Both the position numbers and the translations under genes were made by a program. Of a DNA stretch of 64,000 nt, positions 31,901 through 43,779 are shown piece by piece (the stretch's first letter is position 1; each line of letters starts with the position of its first letter). The notes beneath the pieces were generated by a model, which saw only the letters and a program-made list of their open reading frames with translations, did no database searches and was not told the DNA's origin. The stretch covers positions 7,125,427 to 7,189,426 of the forward strand of contig NC_133473.1 in the NCBI RefSeq assembly GCF_025370935.1. The letters are read 5' to 3'. Source of the stretch: Choristoneura fumiferana. Lineage: Eukaryota > Arthropoda > Insecta > Lepidoptera > Tortricidae.

Positions 31901-34900
31901 GCAATCATTATCATAACAACATAACCGTAGCACAACAAGGAGAATCAATTTGATGTTTGCAGTGAAAGCTTCCTATGAATCATGATTCAATTGTTTCGAT
32001 TGCACTTTTGAACTAGGATAATTTTACAATGCTACGACTATCGCCGGTATTCGGTAGCTTTGTCGAATCAAATTTAGTTATGTCACTCCAGCCGGTCGAG
32101 ATTCCGCGCTCTGCACACGGCCCCAGGTCCCGTGCCAAGCCGACGCGGGCTCGCATCGCCAAACACTACACATTTATCTCCACTCCCGACGAATGACTTT
32201 TCCTGTCTGACAAACAGCTGCACCTTGTGTTTACCCTATCGCGCTTAGATATTAAATAATAAGCTCACCTGGTTCTCTACATCAGAGACACACAATCGGA
32301 TTGCCATTATACTTATGTAATTTTTTTTCAATAATTGGTTCACAAGTAAAATCATGGTATAATGGTAAGGAGTCTTTCCACGCAAGTCGTCTGTTTTGAG
32401 TTTTTTTCTAGTTAAAAATATCAGTACTAGTTATTGTCAAAATCTGTGAACTGCCGGCCAATATTTACTTGTAATTTAAGATTTAGGAGAAGCTTTTGGC
32501 AATGTAGGGAATGAAACATAAGAAGTACATTAAACAAGAATCCTGTGGCATTGAAGCAGCGTCCGAAACAGCAACAGCTGGAAATACCACTGCAATAAAA
32601 GCAAGAGGTTTACGAATAGCAAAATAAATCACGTCAATATTATTACATTATTTTGCAGTTTTGTTTTGACTCGAACCAATTTGCGAACGTGCGAACAAAC
32701 GGGTGTAGCCGCTATTTTCGAGCTGGATACCGTCGACCTTGAGCCATCGTCGGACTCGTCAGTAATTCTTTTGAGATACATTCGGGATACGCTAAGTATT
32801 TCGTAATCGGTAAAAATAAACTTTCATATTTTATTGACATTACGACACGAGTTATAAGCGCGCGTCGACTCCGGTCAGGAATAGAACTGGAATGGGTGGC
32901 GCTGTATTTTGAAATCTGAACACCGTAGTATTCGTCAACAGCGTCGCGAGATTTATTCGAATTCTTCTGGCGTGCTTGTGCATGAAATACAGTGCCACTG
33001 GTCTTTTCGCTGATGTAACATTAAGCTCGTTATTTGGTCAGTGAACCTTGATTATTGATGTAAGTAATAGAATTTGTTGCTTTGAACGTTTGTCTTAAAA
33101 CGTGGATGAATCACGGACTCGAAATAGCTCTAGTTATGTATGACGTCTACAAGTAGATGCTCGATTTGATTTGCGTTTGATTCGATACACGAAGTTAATG
33201 TGGTATATCTTACAAGATCAATGAGAGCCTGTCTGAGAGTACCTCTTACTTCCATCCGGGGGATAACGAAATTACTGGCAATGAAAGAGGGAGAAACAAC
33301 GACGAAAAAAAAAACAAAGTTAAAAATTGTTAAATGATATTATAACGGATAACTCACGTCTTAAACCGAGTTTAGCTCGACATGTTTCGGGCTATTTCGT
33401 AGCCCTTCCTCTCAGGAGGGTGTGCGTGTTGCGGCAGCCGCCGGGTCGCGTGCTCCTGAGAGGAAGGGCTACGAAATAGCCCGAAACATGTCGAGCTAAA
33501 CTCGGTTTAAGACGTGAGTTATCCGTTATGATATCATTTAATATGAGTGAGTCTCACGGTAGTTTCATGTTCAAAATTAAAAATTGTTAAAATAAATTGC
33601 TTATTTTGATTTATATCACAAGTGAGATCGAAGATGATTTTCATGATGCTATGTCATTAACTATGTCTGTTCTAATGCCCTTTTGGTACCGTTATCTGAA
33701 AAATCTTGTTTTTTTTTCGAATATATTTTGGCAGACCAGACTTCAAAATTGGTCCAATGTTAACCCACGAAAACGTAGATAAAAGACAAATATATAGCAA
33801 ACTTAAAATTTTATACTTAAATAGGGGCAGGTTTTAAAATAAAGATGTTTTACAAGCAGAAAGGACAAGTCGTGTCGTATTTAAGAATATATAGAAGTCT
33901 CTGATTAATAGACCAAAGATTACGTACAGAAACTAATGCCAATTTATATTATTCATACATAAGAACAACATCCTACAAGTTCAAGTAAATCGTAAATCAT
34001 TTCCTATCAAAACAACTTAATTCGTTATGCGTCGAGTTCATGATTTAATAGCTCTAGAAACTTGCTACACAATATCCCATATACGAGTACGCAGAATGAT
34101 CCAAAGTTTTATAATTACCGCCTACAAATTTAGTTTATTTGGATAACTTTTTGTATCTTTTTACTAGTTTTGGTGCCATTCAAGATGTTTTGTATGTTTA
34201 ATTATACCTTGTCGGTCAATGAGTAATGTCCGTGGGAGATCAAGAATATTTCTTAGAATTGAGTCAAGTAGTAGTTATGTTTTTATCATGCATGCAAACA
34301 CTTCAATGTTTATTTGCGATGAATTTTGTAATACCGCTCCGATAACTTCAATCTGTTCCAAAATTAGGAAAATAACCAGATAAACGCATGTAGGGGGAAA
34401 TGTTTTTATTTTTGAAATGGTATTTTATTAGTTCGTCCGCGACATTAATTATATACATATACTCATTGCAAAATTACGACTTTCAGTCTCTAAGTTAAGC
34501 CGCAGACGGCAAAACACAGGGCGAAACTAGTTATAAGGGTTTCTTGTTAGAACTAGGCATATTATTAAGACCTCCATACATTAGTCCATTATTCATCACA
34601 ATATTACATGACATTAGTTATCATTTCGATAGACGATGCAACTACTATAGGAAACTAGTATATAATAATTAATACTAATAATAATAATAATAAACAATAT
34701 ACCATTAGTTCTCCAAATTTTTCTAGCCTATTTTCGATGAATGCGTAAACATAATAGTCACTCTTGTGAATCTAAATGAATGTTGCCATTTCTACATCTC
34801 AATTCCGTTGAACATTAACTTTACATAGATGATTTTCTGCGTCAATAAAAAAAGACAAATTATCCTCGTTCATTGATAGATAGTATACATGACTATACCA

Positions 34901-35608
34901 TTAGCCGATTTCCATTTAGCATGGCGGTTACCGTAATTTATTCTGCAAAAACTATATGAAGTACTTATTTGGAATAGAAATGACTTAAAAATTAAAAATA
35001 AAAAAGCAACAGAGTTCAACATGTAATATTAACATCATCTATCATATCCAGGGTGATTAATATCTTCAATGGAGTAACATTGGTTGGATTAAAAATTTAA
35101 AACAAATACAGATTCGCTAATCGGATGGATGCAACAAAACTGATCTTTTTTCTTTACACTTCTTATAGGTATTATGCAAATTTAACCAACTGTGCATCTA
35201 GTGAAAGATTTTTAGTTCTGATCAAATAGGATAGCTCCTTATCCTGTAACTTTGCCAAAGCCTTCCACCTTACTGTTTCTTTTTTTTCTACCATTAAATT
35301 GTAATCAAACATGTAACGGATAGCACCGCTAGTAACTAGCATTACCTTTGAAGGACATTCATCGAAAACCTTTTCGGATAGCTTATTGCTGTTAATTTTC
35401 ACTTAGCTAATGCATTCTTCTCTTTCTCTCCAGGACCTGTCGTACAAGGATAAGCACTGGCACGAGGCTTGCTTCCTCTGCGCCAAGTGCCGCGTCTCGC
35501 TCGTGGACAAGCAGTTCGGCTCCAAGCTCGACAAGATCTACTGTGGAAACTGCTATGACGCTCAGTTCGCCAGCCGGTGCGATGGCTGCGGCGAGGTGTT
35601 CCGTGCTG
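28993..35608 (+). CDS. Lmpt: Limpet/FHL-type LIM-only protein, first three coding exons (partial)
   Basis: A LIM-domain adaptor related to Drosophila limpet and vertebrate FHL proteins, which act at muscle sarcomeres and in the nucleus as zinc-finger scaffolds. Exons: 28993-29144 (ATG in CCATGGCC; donor GTATGT), 29685-29874 (acceptor TTTTCAG; using the CAG 12 bases earlier would give an immediate stop), 35434-35608 (donor GTGAGT). Split codons agree. The first 50 residues are charged (Lys/Arg/Glu/Thr) with no LIM. Exon 2 supplies only the C-terminal half of a LIM domain (WHSGHFCCWQC, CIKC) and opens the next (CEEC). Exon 3 completes it (HEACFLCAKC, CGNC) and opens a third (CDGC). The last codon is split after one base, so the gene continues; no later LIM exon is seen to 64 kb. 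The N-terminal half-LIM is the FHL hallmark. Confidence 0.88.
29956..30538. mobile_element. hAT-type non-autonomous element in limpet intron 2
   Basis: The ends CAGGGAGCGTAACTTTGGTG and CACCAAAGTTACGCTTCCTG form inverted repeats of about 20 bases with one mismatch. The flanks are an exact 8-bp duplication GTCATCAT (29948-29955 and 30539-30546). It is 583 bp long. The two small open frames inside have no recognisable transposase motif. Confidence 0.88.
30547..33330. other. Limpet intron 2, mostly unique sequence
   Basis: AT-rich, no repeat family recognised and no coding frame. The exception is a GC-rich patch at about 32085-32165 (GGTCGAGATTCCGCGCTCTG, CCAAGCCGACGCGGGCTCGC), which could be a regulatory element or an alternative first exon. 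Confidence 0.45.
33331..33540. repeat. Fold-back repeat, copy C: 210-bp hairpin
   Basis: Two 88-base arms (33331-33418 and 33453-33540) are reverse complements with about one mismatch around a 34-base GC-rich loop. The arms contain GGATAACTCACGTCTTAAAC, GCTCGACATGTTTCGGGC and TTCCTCTCAGGAG. The flank TATGAGTGAGTCTCACGGTA follows. It lies in limpet intron 2. Confidence 0.9.
33573..35433. other. Remainder of limpet intron 2
   Basis: AT-rich unique-looking sequence. A short decayed piece at 34440-34530 (ATTACGACTTTCAG, GCCGCAGACGGCAAA) resembles the family at 16163. Nothing else recognised; the acceptor region TCTTTCTCTCCAG ends it. Confidence 0.45.
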
Positions 35609-36319
35609 GTGAGTACTAAATACCCTTTAAAAATACCGGAATCCGTACCATATAAGTAGTTGGAAATTCGAAATGTTCTCGTCGTCTTACCTGGGTTTTC
35701 CAGCGGAGTTTCGGTTGTGAGGAAAAAAGTGAGCCCTAGAGTAGGTCCCTGGGGCATGCTAGCAACAAATTAATAAAAGCATGTACGGAAAAGCGTGTAT
35801 GAATTTCGGGTGCTTTGAATGTCAAATTAAAAAAAAAACTAATGCAGTTTCAAACTATGAGATAGCTCAATAAATTCTCTTAATACCAATGACTTTGTGG
35901 AACGAAGTTGATGCTAGGAGAGTAATCTCAAAAAACGAAAACCAGCACTTTTGAAATGATAAATATTTAAAGATAACTGTGCTTTAATTTAAAAAAAGTA
36001 GTTAATGATCGCTTGTAGCCATATAAGAATTCCTAGGCAAAATGAAACTTTTCTCGTACATCCGCGTCAAGATCGCGTACCGATACGCCATATAAGGCCT
36101 GCCAGTAACGGCTACTCAACAAGGCGTTAAAGCCGGCCATTCAGAGAACCAGCCAATGCCAATGCCGCAGCCTCGACCGTTTTACTTTTAAATCCCTCTT
36201 TATGGTAAGCTGAATGCGGTCCGATTTTGATTAATTTTAGTGAGTCATATTTTACTGTTTTGTTAAAGTTGATTCGTGTCACGGTGACTGCGTTTTTCGG
36301 GGATGCATTTTTGAACCAA

Positions 36320-36572
36320 TTTTTTTCTTCGACTGGAAGGAAAACGAGCAAGTGGCTCTCCTGATGGTAAGAGATCACCACCGCCCATAAAAATCTGCAA
36401 CTAGTATTGCAGATGCGTTGCCAACCTAGCGGCCTAAGATGGGATACCTCAAGTGCCAGTAATTTCACCGGCTGTCTTACTCTCCACGCCGAAACACAAC
36501 AGTGCAAGCACTGTGTTGTGGTGGTTGGTAGCAATCTGGGCGGACCTTGCACAAGGTCCTGCCACCTGCAAA
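36320..36572 (-). mobile_element. SINE-like retroposon, family 1
   Basis: The reverse complement of the family at 26590: GCAGGTGGCAGGACCTTGTG at its start, GTGAAATTACTGGCACTTGA, then CATCAGGAGAGCCACTTGCT and a T/A-rich end at 36320. Downstream of the third limpet exon. Confidence 0.78.
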
Positions 36573-36842
36573 TTTAAAAAACCAATTTTCGAAAAGTAAT
36601 GGTTAATATTATTATTATTTTTACATATAATACAAGAATTTTATTAGAAAAGTATAAAAGGTAGATTAGGTACAATAAAATAGTAATTATTTATTTAGTA
36701 TCTTTAGCTTTCTGGAATAGCATTTCAATATTTGATGAAAAAGCCGGTTGAAAATAGATGGACATATAGCCGCTCAAGCAGACCCGAGCTCCCTAAAACT
36801 TTCCGAATCCATGTGTGAAATTTGATACCAGCTTTACAATAC

Positions 36843-36979
36843 AGGTTTCCTTATAATGTTTTTGTAAATTTGAAATGTAACTTCGCACATGACATTTTCG
36901 AAAAACTCCAGTCCGGATTTGAACCCACTGTCCTCTGCATGAGAGGCCATAGGTCAAACCACTAGGTTACAACGGCTTA
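36843..36979 (-). mobile_element. tRNA-derived SINE, family 2, partial
   Basis: On the minus strand it has AAGCCGTTGTAACCTAGTGG, TTTGACCTATGGCCTCTC, GTGGGTTCAAATCC (B-box-like) and a body homologous to 37976-38240 and 49030-49352. The A box is decayed. Confidence 0.65.
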
Positions 36980-37654
36980 ATAAAGTAAATACACACAAAC
37001 ATCTCGCCTGTATTCCCAAATGGGGTATGCAGAGCACACGAAAAATTACCGCTTCGGAGCCACTTTTAGCAATTTTAGGTTTAAAGTTTAGTTAAGTGTA
37101 GTTAGTAAAGTACAGAATACGATTATTCAAATGAAGTCTATTCTATTTTGTTTTTGTTTTGTGTCCTGACCATAAACTTAATCAAAAGTAGTACTAGTAA
37201 TTATCCTAATTCCTATTCCAGCACTGAGAGTTAATTAAGAGAACTAGCTAGCAACCGCAATTGCTAATTGAAACGCACTAACATCAAAACAATTGTAAAT
37301 CAACTCGCAAACGAAGTCAAAAACAATCGCAATCGTGATCGTAAATCGTGAGCGAAACGGCCAATGAGCAAATGAGCAATGACCAAATGAGCGGGCGCTT
37401 TGGACCCATTAGTCGCTTACACGGCTTCTCTAATTGGAAATAGATACTGATGGGATTGGAATTGTTTTTCTATGTGGTAAATACGTGTATATATATACAA
37501 GTCGTCTCATCGCTATGAACATGAAGGGATATTAGTACCTTATATATTGACGTCATCCCAGCCTATCCTCTGCTGGGCAATGGAGAGAGCTCTGGCCATA
37601 GTTCCCACGCGGATATTAACATTGTAGATACGATATTTTGCTTTTACTTGTTTT

Positions 37655-37925
37655 TTTTGTTCGACTGGGTGGCAAACGAGCAAGTGGGTCTCCTGATGGT
37701 AGGAGAACACCACCGCCCATAAACATCTGCAACACCAGGGGTATTGCAGATGCGTTGCCAACCTAGAGGCCTAAGATGGGATACCTCAAGTGCCAGTAAT
37801 TTCACCGGCTGTCTTACTCTCCACGCCGAAACAGCCGGGCAGGCACTGCTGCTTCACGGCAGGATTAGTCAGCAAGATGGTGGTAGCAATCCGGGCAGAT
37901 CTTGCACAAGGTCCTACTACTTGTA
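37655..37925 (-). mobile_element. SINE-like retroposon, family 1
   Basis: A complete-looking copy on the minus strand: AGTAGTAGGACCTTGTGCAA, GAAATTACTGGCACTTGAGG, GATGTTTATGGGCGGTGGTG, ending in an A-rich tract at 37646-37655 (plus strand TTTTTTTTG). Nothing recognisable lies between 36980 and 37650. Confidence 0.8.
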
Positions 37926-37975
37926 ACCTGTTGAGGTAACTGTTCTTTATTTTTGTAGTATTGTGATATTAATTG

Positions 37976-38240
37976 ACATCATCATCATCATCATCATTCC
38001 AGCCTATATACGTCCCAGTGCTGGGCACAGGCCTCCTCTCAGAATGAGAGGGCTTGGGCCGTAGTTCCCACGCGGGCCCAGTGCGGATTGGGAACTTCAC
38101 ACACACCATTGAATTGCTTCGCAGGGTTGTGCAGGTTTCCTCACGATGTTTTGAACTCAGAGGTGCGCGCCGGGGTTTGAACCCACGATTCTCTGCTTGA
38201 GAGGCCATAGGTCAAACCACTCGGCCACCACGGCTTCACG
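37976..38240 (-). mobile_element. tRNA-derived SINE, family 2
   Basis: On the minus strand it starts AAGCCGTGGTGGCCGAGTGG, an RNA polymerase III A box, with B box GTGGGTTCAAACCCCGG about 50 bases on, then a tRNA-unrelated body (CACTGGGCCCGCGTGGGAAC) and a (GAT)n tail at 37976-37996. The internal promoter and simple-repeat tail identify a SINE. Confidence 0.85.
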
Positions 38241-38245
38241 GATTA

Positions 38246-39884
38246 ATTGACATAGTAGTTAGAAATAAAGGAAGACTACCAAATCTAATCTAATTCTTCA
38301 TGCAAGTGAAACTGTGTGTAAAAATAGTAATATACTCGTTATTTTTTGTCTGTATTTTGTTTTATACAGATTGCAGATGGTTTCTAGGCTTATATTCGTA
38401 AACCATTGACAGGACTTCATAAGCTGACATGAGATCATAAACCCATCAATCAACGAAGCCAATTAAAGTTTTTATCCACCAAATTAGCCCCGACACTTAT
38501 TTTTTACAATAAAACAAATCTGATTACAAAGCTTCATTAATAACAAAGCACAAATTTAACTTTGCAGCTGAAGATGTCGCTGCTAGTAAGCTTGAAGGCG
38601 AAGTTAACGTGTATTTACTTTAGTTCCAAATTTTGACACTGGAACTAATAGATGTTTTGACACTGCCATCAAACCGAAATAGCAAATTAGTAGGTGTTTG
38701 TTGTGGTTTTAAATTTCGTCACAGGCGCAGGGAAAATTGTAATGAAACATTTTTTTTCCATGCTGTAGGCACAAGTTTTACCGGCAGCATATTTTTTTTG
38801 GTAACTTTATCAATCGTCTATAGTTCAGATGATGTCACTTGTTCGGGTTCAACTGGCAGCCATGTTGAATCACATCTCTGTTGACCTCGTGTGGCTTTTT
38901 TATCGAGTTAATTGAAAATCTGTAGCGATCTGTTCTATTGAAATACAAGTGACCTTATTAGGGTACCGTTTTTGAAATCACATTATGAAATTAACATTCT
39001 AAAATGGTAAAAATATTCAATATTTAGATATATTGCTACAAAGCTGTAGTAAAACTTTTTTTTTTTTTTTAGTAGTAGTTGTAAATACTCATAAGAGCTG
39101 TAATCTTGTACCACTCTACTCGTATTTGAACTTCAACACAATTTTTTACCATTTCAAATATTAGTTTTCAAAAATCTACGTACTTGCATGTTGCACATAC
39201 AAAACATTATAAAACATTACGGAAATAGGTCACATTGAAGCGAATATATATATATATCCCCTTTAATCATCTCTATCCCGTGGGAAATTCGATTAATCCG
39301 TGCTTATTCCTTGTTAACATCATAATGGTAACCTTTATTTAAAAAAAAACAGCCACAGTTTAGGACCAATGGTTTCGGCTGAGACAGCCATTCAATCAAT
39401 CAGAGCTTTTCTTTTTAAATGCGTAAACTTTAGATGCGCGCCTTCGTAAGTGAATAGATCTCTACCCATAGGTTAAATAGGTTATAACATCGTTGTTTTT
39501 GCAAACCATGAGCCCAATGCTTCAATGGCTCCCACGCCGATGATCAAACCTCGCGGAAGCAAAGCTGACTCACATAATTACTTCGATTATTGTAATTTTT
39601 ACGCCGAAGTTTAAGGAGGACGCGCCGTTCTACTGCAACGGTCGTAGCTAACGGTTATAAGGATGATTGAGAAATAAATAACTTGGAATTCGAACGTTGG
39701 CAGCTTTGCTGGCTGGCTAGAAAGGTAGCGAAAAAAAAAAAAAAGCTAGTGGCCAGTATTTTTTGATGTCGAGTTCCGTTGTTCAAAAGGAAAAAAAGGT
39801 TCGAAAAGGTATTTGTATTTGTATGGTTTTGTTTCACCATCCATTTTTTTTATTTTATCTGGCGGATAAATATGATGCTGTCTG
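38246..39884. other. Intergenic or intronic, no gene seen
   Basis: AT-rich. Short open frames (for example 38633-38884) have low-complexity translations and no splice context. A (TA)n run is at 39245-39258. Nothing else supported. Confidence 0.45.
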
Positions 39885-40044
39885 TGTGATATTTAGTGTA
39901 GGTAATTTGTATATAAACTCTGTTTATTCTTTTATTCAATATAACTTTATTTTCACTAAGGATTCGTGTCGTGTTGCGTCTCACATCTGACAGCCACACG
40001 CCACAGATTGTGTAATCTCATAGAATATAAACTTATATCAAACA
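39885..40044 (-). repeat. 3' LTR of the Gypsy element
   Basis: 160 bp with short inverted ends (TGTGATATTT on the plus strand and ATATCAAACA). TATTTAGTGTAGGTAATTTG, TATATAAACTCTGTTTATTC and CACTAAGGATTCGTGTCGT recur at 44053-44145. Confidence 0.7.
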
Positions 40045-40101
40045 TCCCCCGTTATGCTACACCTCACTCACCTTAGCTAATAAGTATAATAACATTAATT
40101 A

Positions 40102-40647
40102 TTAACTCAAATCAAAATCTCTTAAATGTAATGGCAATCTGGGCAGTCTGCCGGATCTTAGTCTCCTCTCTAAAAGATGATCAGAACATACAGCACTATC
40201 CTGCTGAATTTGTTGACCATCCTCTAACTGATTTCCTGCTAACACACTATCAGGTATACTGTCATATTTTAAAATAAATTTATTCTTACTGGGTCTCATA
40301 TGCTTTTCATTTCTCCTAACCAGATTACCATTTTCATTTTTTACAATGAAAGATCTAGGACCTTTCCCTTCCCTTATCACTTTGCCTGAACCCCACTCTT
40401 TATTTGGCACATTTTGAATCAAGACATTATCCCCCAAACTAAAAGATTTCTTTACCTTTGCAGTTTTATTATATGAGATCCTAGATTTTTCTTTGTTTAA
40501 CATCAATTGTTCTTTAACATTTATAGGTACTTTAGGTTTTAATAACTCTTTTGTACATGGCAGATTAGTTCTTAACAACCTACTCATTAACAATTCTGAA
40601 GGACTATATTCTAACCCTGCTACAGGGGTTGTTCTGTAATGCAACAA
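40102..40647 (-). pseudogene. Gypsy integrase C-terminal domain
   Basis: A 181-codon frame opening at LLHYRTTPVAGLEYSPSEL, the conserved segment after the integrase core, followed by the basic SH3-like GPRSF..RRN..H region typical of the Gypsy pol end, then TAA. It is separated from the integrase core frame (40650-41879) by a one-base shift at the join. Confidence 0.8.
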
Positions 40648-40649
40648 AG

Positions 40650-41879
40650 CTACATTAAAATCAAAATGATCATGTAAACATTTTTTAACATATTCTTTAC
40701 AATCCCCACTGCCTTTTCTGATAATCCATTCGACTGTGGAAACCTGGGGCTGGACTTAATTAACTCAATATCAAACTTCTGAGAGAACTGTGCAAACTCG
40801 AAACTACTGAAGGGCATATTGTCACATACAATATATCTAGGTATTCCATGAACGCAAAAAATTAACTTTAATTTCTGAATTATGTTTCCAGCTGTTTTAT
40901 TTTTTAAGGATGCCACTTCAATCCATTTTGAGTAGTAATCTACTACAACTAAATAATCTTTTCCAGCAAAATGAGCAACATCCATTCCTAACTTATTAAA
41001 AGGCAGTTCAGGTATTTCATGAGACAATAGGGGTTGTTTAGGATTTGATGGTCTATACTTCTCACATGCCTTACATTTGGATACAAATTCTTCTATGTCT
41101 CCTGACATACCCGGCCAAAATAACAGCTTTCTAGCACGTTTTTTACACTTTACAATACCAGCATGACCTTCATGTACTATCAACATCATTTCTTTCCTTG
41201 TATGCTTAGGAATAAGTATTCTATTTTTATAGAACACCAGATTATCTTTTACAACTAAACAGTCTTTTAATTTATATAATTTTTTTAGCTCACTGCCAAG
41301 TATATTTTTATCATTTTTTGGCCACTCCGAATTATACCATAATATAATTTGCTGAAGATTTGCATCCTGCTCTACGTCAGTTTTCAACTCTTTTAATTTT
41401 TTATCTGTAACCTGTAAGTCATCTTCTAAGCCAAACACTTCTTCTGAACTTATGCAATGTACTAACTCTTTTAAATCTGGGTCTACTTGCGCATTACTCA
41501 TATCATAGTGTCTTGACAGATAATCTGCTATATACATCTTGGAACCCGGTACATATTTTATTTCAAAATCGTACTTTAACAGTTTGAGTACCATTCGTTG
41601 AAGCCTAGCTGAAATTTTATTGATATCCTTGTTAATTATGGCTACAAGAGGTTTATGATCAGTTTCTACGATAATATGACGACCATAAACAAATTGATGA
41701 TATTTATCCATTGCTGCACAAATACCAAACAATTCCTTCTCTATAGGTGCCCACCTTTGCTGGCACTCGGTGTAACACCTGGAGTAAAAGGACAATGGCT
41801 TCCCGTCTTGTAATAAACATGCCCCCATACCACTTTTAGAACTGTCACTTTGTAGAACTATAGTTCCTTTGTTGCTCAA
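40650..41879 (-). pseudogene. Gypsy pol: RNase H and integrase
   Basis: A 409-codon frame. RNase H comes first (QSDSSKSGMGACLLQ, EKELFGIC, ETDHKPL), with its catalytic Asp/Glu/Asp present. The integrase follows: the HHCC zinc finger (HEGHAG..CKACEKYR) and the core with an Asp in GMDVAHF, CDNMPFSS as the second Asp, and the Glu of SNGLSEKAV, a DDE spacing. The frame is lost after VKNMLKN. Confidence 0.85.
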
Positions 41880-41889
41880 GATAGATATG

Positions 41890-42768
41890 TGGGAGCTGAA
41901 CTAATTCTAATTTTTATTTCCTCAAAAGCCTTAACTTGAGCTGGACCCCAGTCCCATACAACTTCTTTTTTCAGTAAATCTCTGAGGGGTTCAGTAGTTT
42001 TTGAGTATTGTGGTATAAAATTGCTCAAATAATTGCACATGGCCTAAAAACTTTTGTAGTTCTTTTATACTTTTGGGCTGTCCTAACTCAACTATAGCTT
42101 TAACATGTTCAGGGTCTGGTTTAATACCAGATTTGAATAACATTAGACCTACATACTTCACTGTTTCAGACCTGTTTGTATTATTTTATTAAACTTTACT
42201 TTGTACTGTTTTTGCTCTATCCATTACCTGTGTTAAAATTTTGTCATGTTCTGCAAATTATCCCCAGCCACTATGATGTCATCAAAATAAACAAAGACTC
42301 CTTGTATATCACTAAAAATTGCAGTGTTTATTTTTGCATTACTCTGGAGCTGATGAGATACCGAAAGGCATCCTTTTGAATCGATACCTACCGAAAGGAG
42401 TTCCAAAAGTGCACAGTTTTTCTTGATCATCTAAGATAACTTGAAAAAAGCCATCTTTCATGTTAGTACACTGAAAGACCTGCTTACTTGCAAGAGAATT
42501 GTAAATTTCTTCAGGAGATGGTATTTGGTAATTCCTCTCTAAGAATACATTTATTTAACTCCTTCGGATCTAAACACAATCTGAGGGACTTGTTAGGTTT
42601 TTCCACTATGACAAGATTATTACACCAGGCTGTTGGTCCCTCAACTTTCTCAATAATGCCTCTACTTTCATAGTTATTTAAGGTGTCTTTTAACCTTTCC
42701 TTAATGGCCTGTGGTACTCGTCGGATAGGCTTAACAACAGGCTGCGCTGTATCCTTATTTTTATACAA
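41890..42768 (-). pseudogene. Gypsy pol: reverse transcriptase, frameshifted
   Basis: N-terminal RT in 42768-42511 (VVKPIRRVPQ, VEGPTAWCNNLVIVEKPN, LCLDPKELNK). The catalytic region is in another frame near 42290 with the VYFDDI motif, and the thumb region near 42160-42050 (GLMLFKSGIKPDPEHVKAI) in a third. At least three frame changes. Confidence 0.8.
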
Positions 42769-42918
42769 TATGTCCCTATCGTGCCTAAGCCTGAAAACAC
42801 TTCTGCATTTGCTTTTACAAAATTCTCTTTTTCCTTGCTTACTGTAACACTATCCAATTTTTTCAATAAATTTAGTCTGACACAATCTGGCAACCCTATC
42901 ACTGGCTGAATCGATAAA

Positions 42919-43770
42919 TTAACTATGAAAAATTTTTAACTTTACTTGTTTGCCCTTGACAAAGCAGTTTAACTTTACAGTGCCTTCAGTTTTGATTTCT
43001 TGATTGTTATATGCTACCAAAATAGATGAACCACTAAGCACACAATTACTACCTTTAACTTTCTCATACAAATTTAAAGACAATGTATTGCAGTCAGCCC
43101 CAGAGTCTAACTTGAACTTAATATTAGTTCCATTGATATTTATAATTTCATTCCACTGAGGTTTAGCACTAAAACTACTTACTGAATCCACTACAAATTC
43201 TTCTGAGCTATCACTATCACTCTCTTGCTTTTGTACTACATGGATCTTCTTTCCGCAGTCTTTTTTCTTTGGAGCGCTACGTTCTGGTCTCTTCACAGAC
43301 TTACTACGACACATAACCGCAAAATGGTTGTAATTGTTACATAACGCACACATTCTCCCATAAGCAGGACAATTTCTAGCTGGGTGTTTTTCCACAATAT
43401 GTGCTATCTCTATCATCTTCAATCCTCTTCCTTGCACCTTGTCTACTTTCTTGATTACATCTATTCCTGTTTTATTTGAGTTGACATTTCTAAGGCCCTT
43501 GACTTTCCTGCCTCTGCAGCTCGGCACTGGCTGATGACCTGGTTCAATTCTATATTCGCCTCCCGCAATAATCTTTCCTGCACTCCCTTATCCCTTACTC
43601 CTATTACTATCATGTCTCTTACAAGTCTGTTCTCCTGGTCCCCAAAGTCACACTGTTTTGCTTGAACTTTCAATCTGGTGATGAATTTGTCAACTTGTTC
43701 ACCCTCTTCCTGTTTTAAATTAAAAAACTTAAAGCTGTTGTATAATATTTTTATGGGCTCCACATAGGCG
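42919..43770 (-). pseudogene. Gypsy gag and protease, frameshifted, N-terminus missing
   Basis: The gag piece 43763-43461 has FKFFNLKQEEGEQVDKFITR, the conserved gag core. The next frame (43527-42919) carries a CALCNNYNHFAVMC zinc knuckle and the aspartic protease motif LDSGADCNTLS. The gag frame cannot be followed past about 43775, where the flanking repeat begins, so its N-terminus is deleted or replaced. Confidence 0.8.
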
Positions 43771-43779
43771 TCAAATTTG

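Noticed and set aside
35407..35757. 116-codon minus-strand frame
   Set aside because: It is antisense to limpet exon 3.
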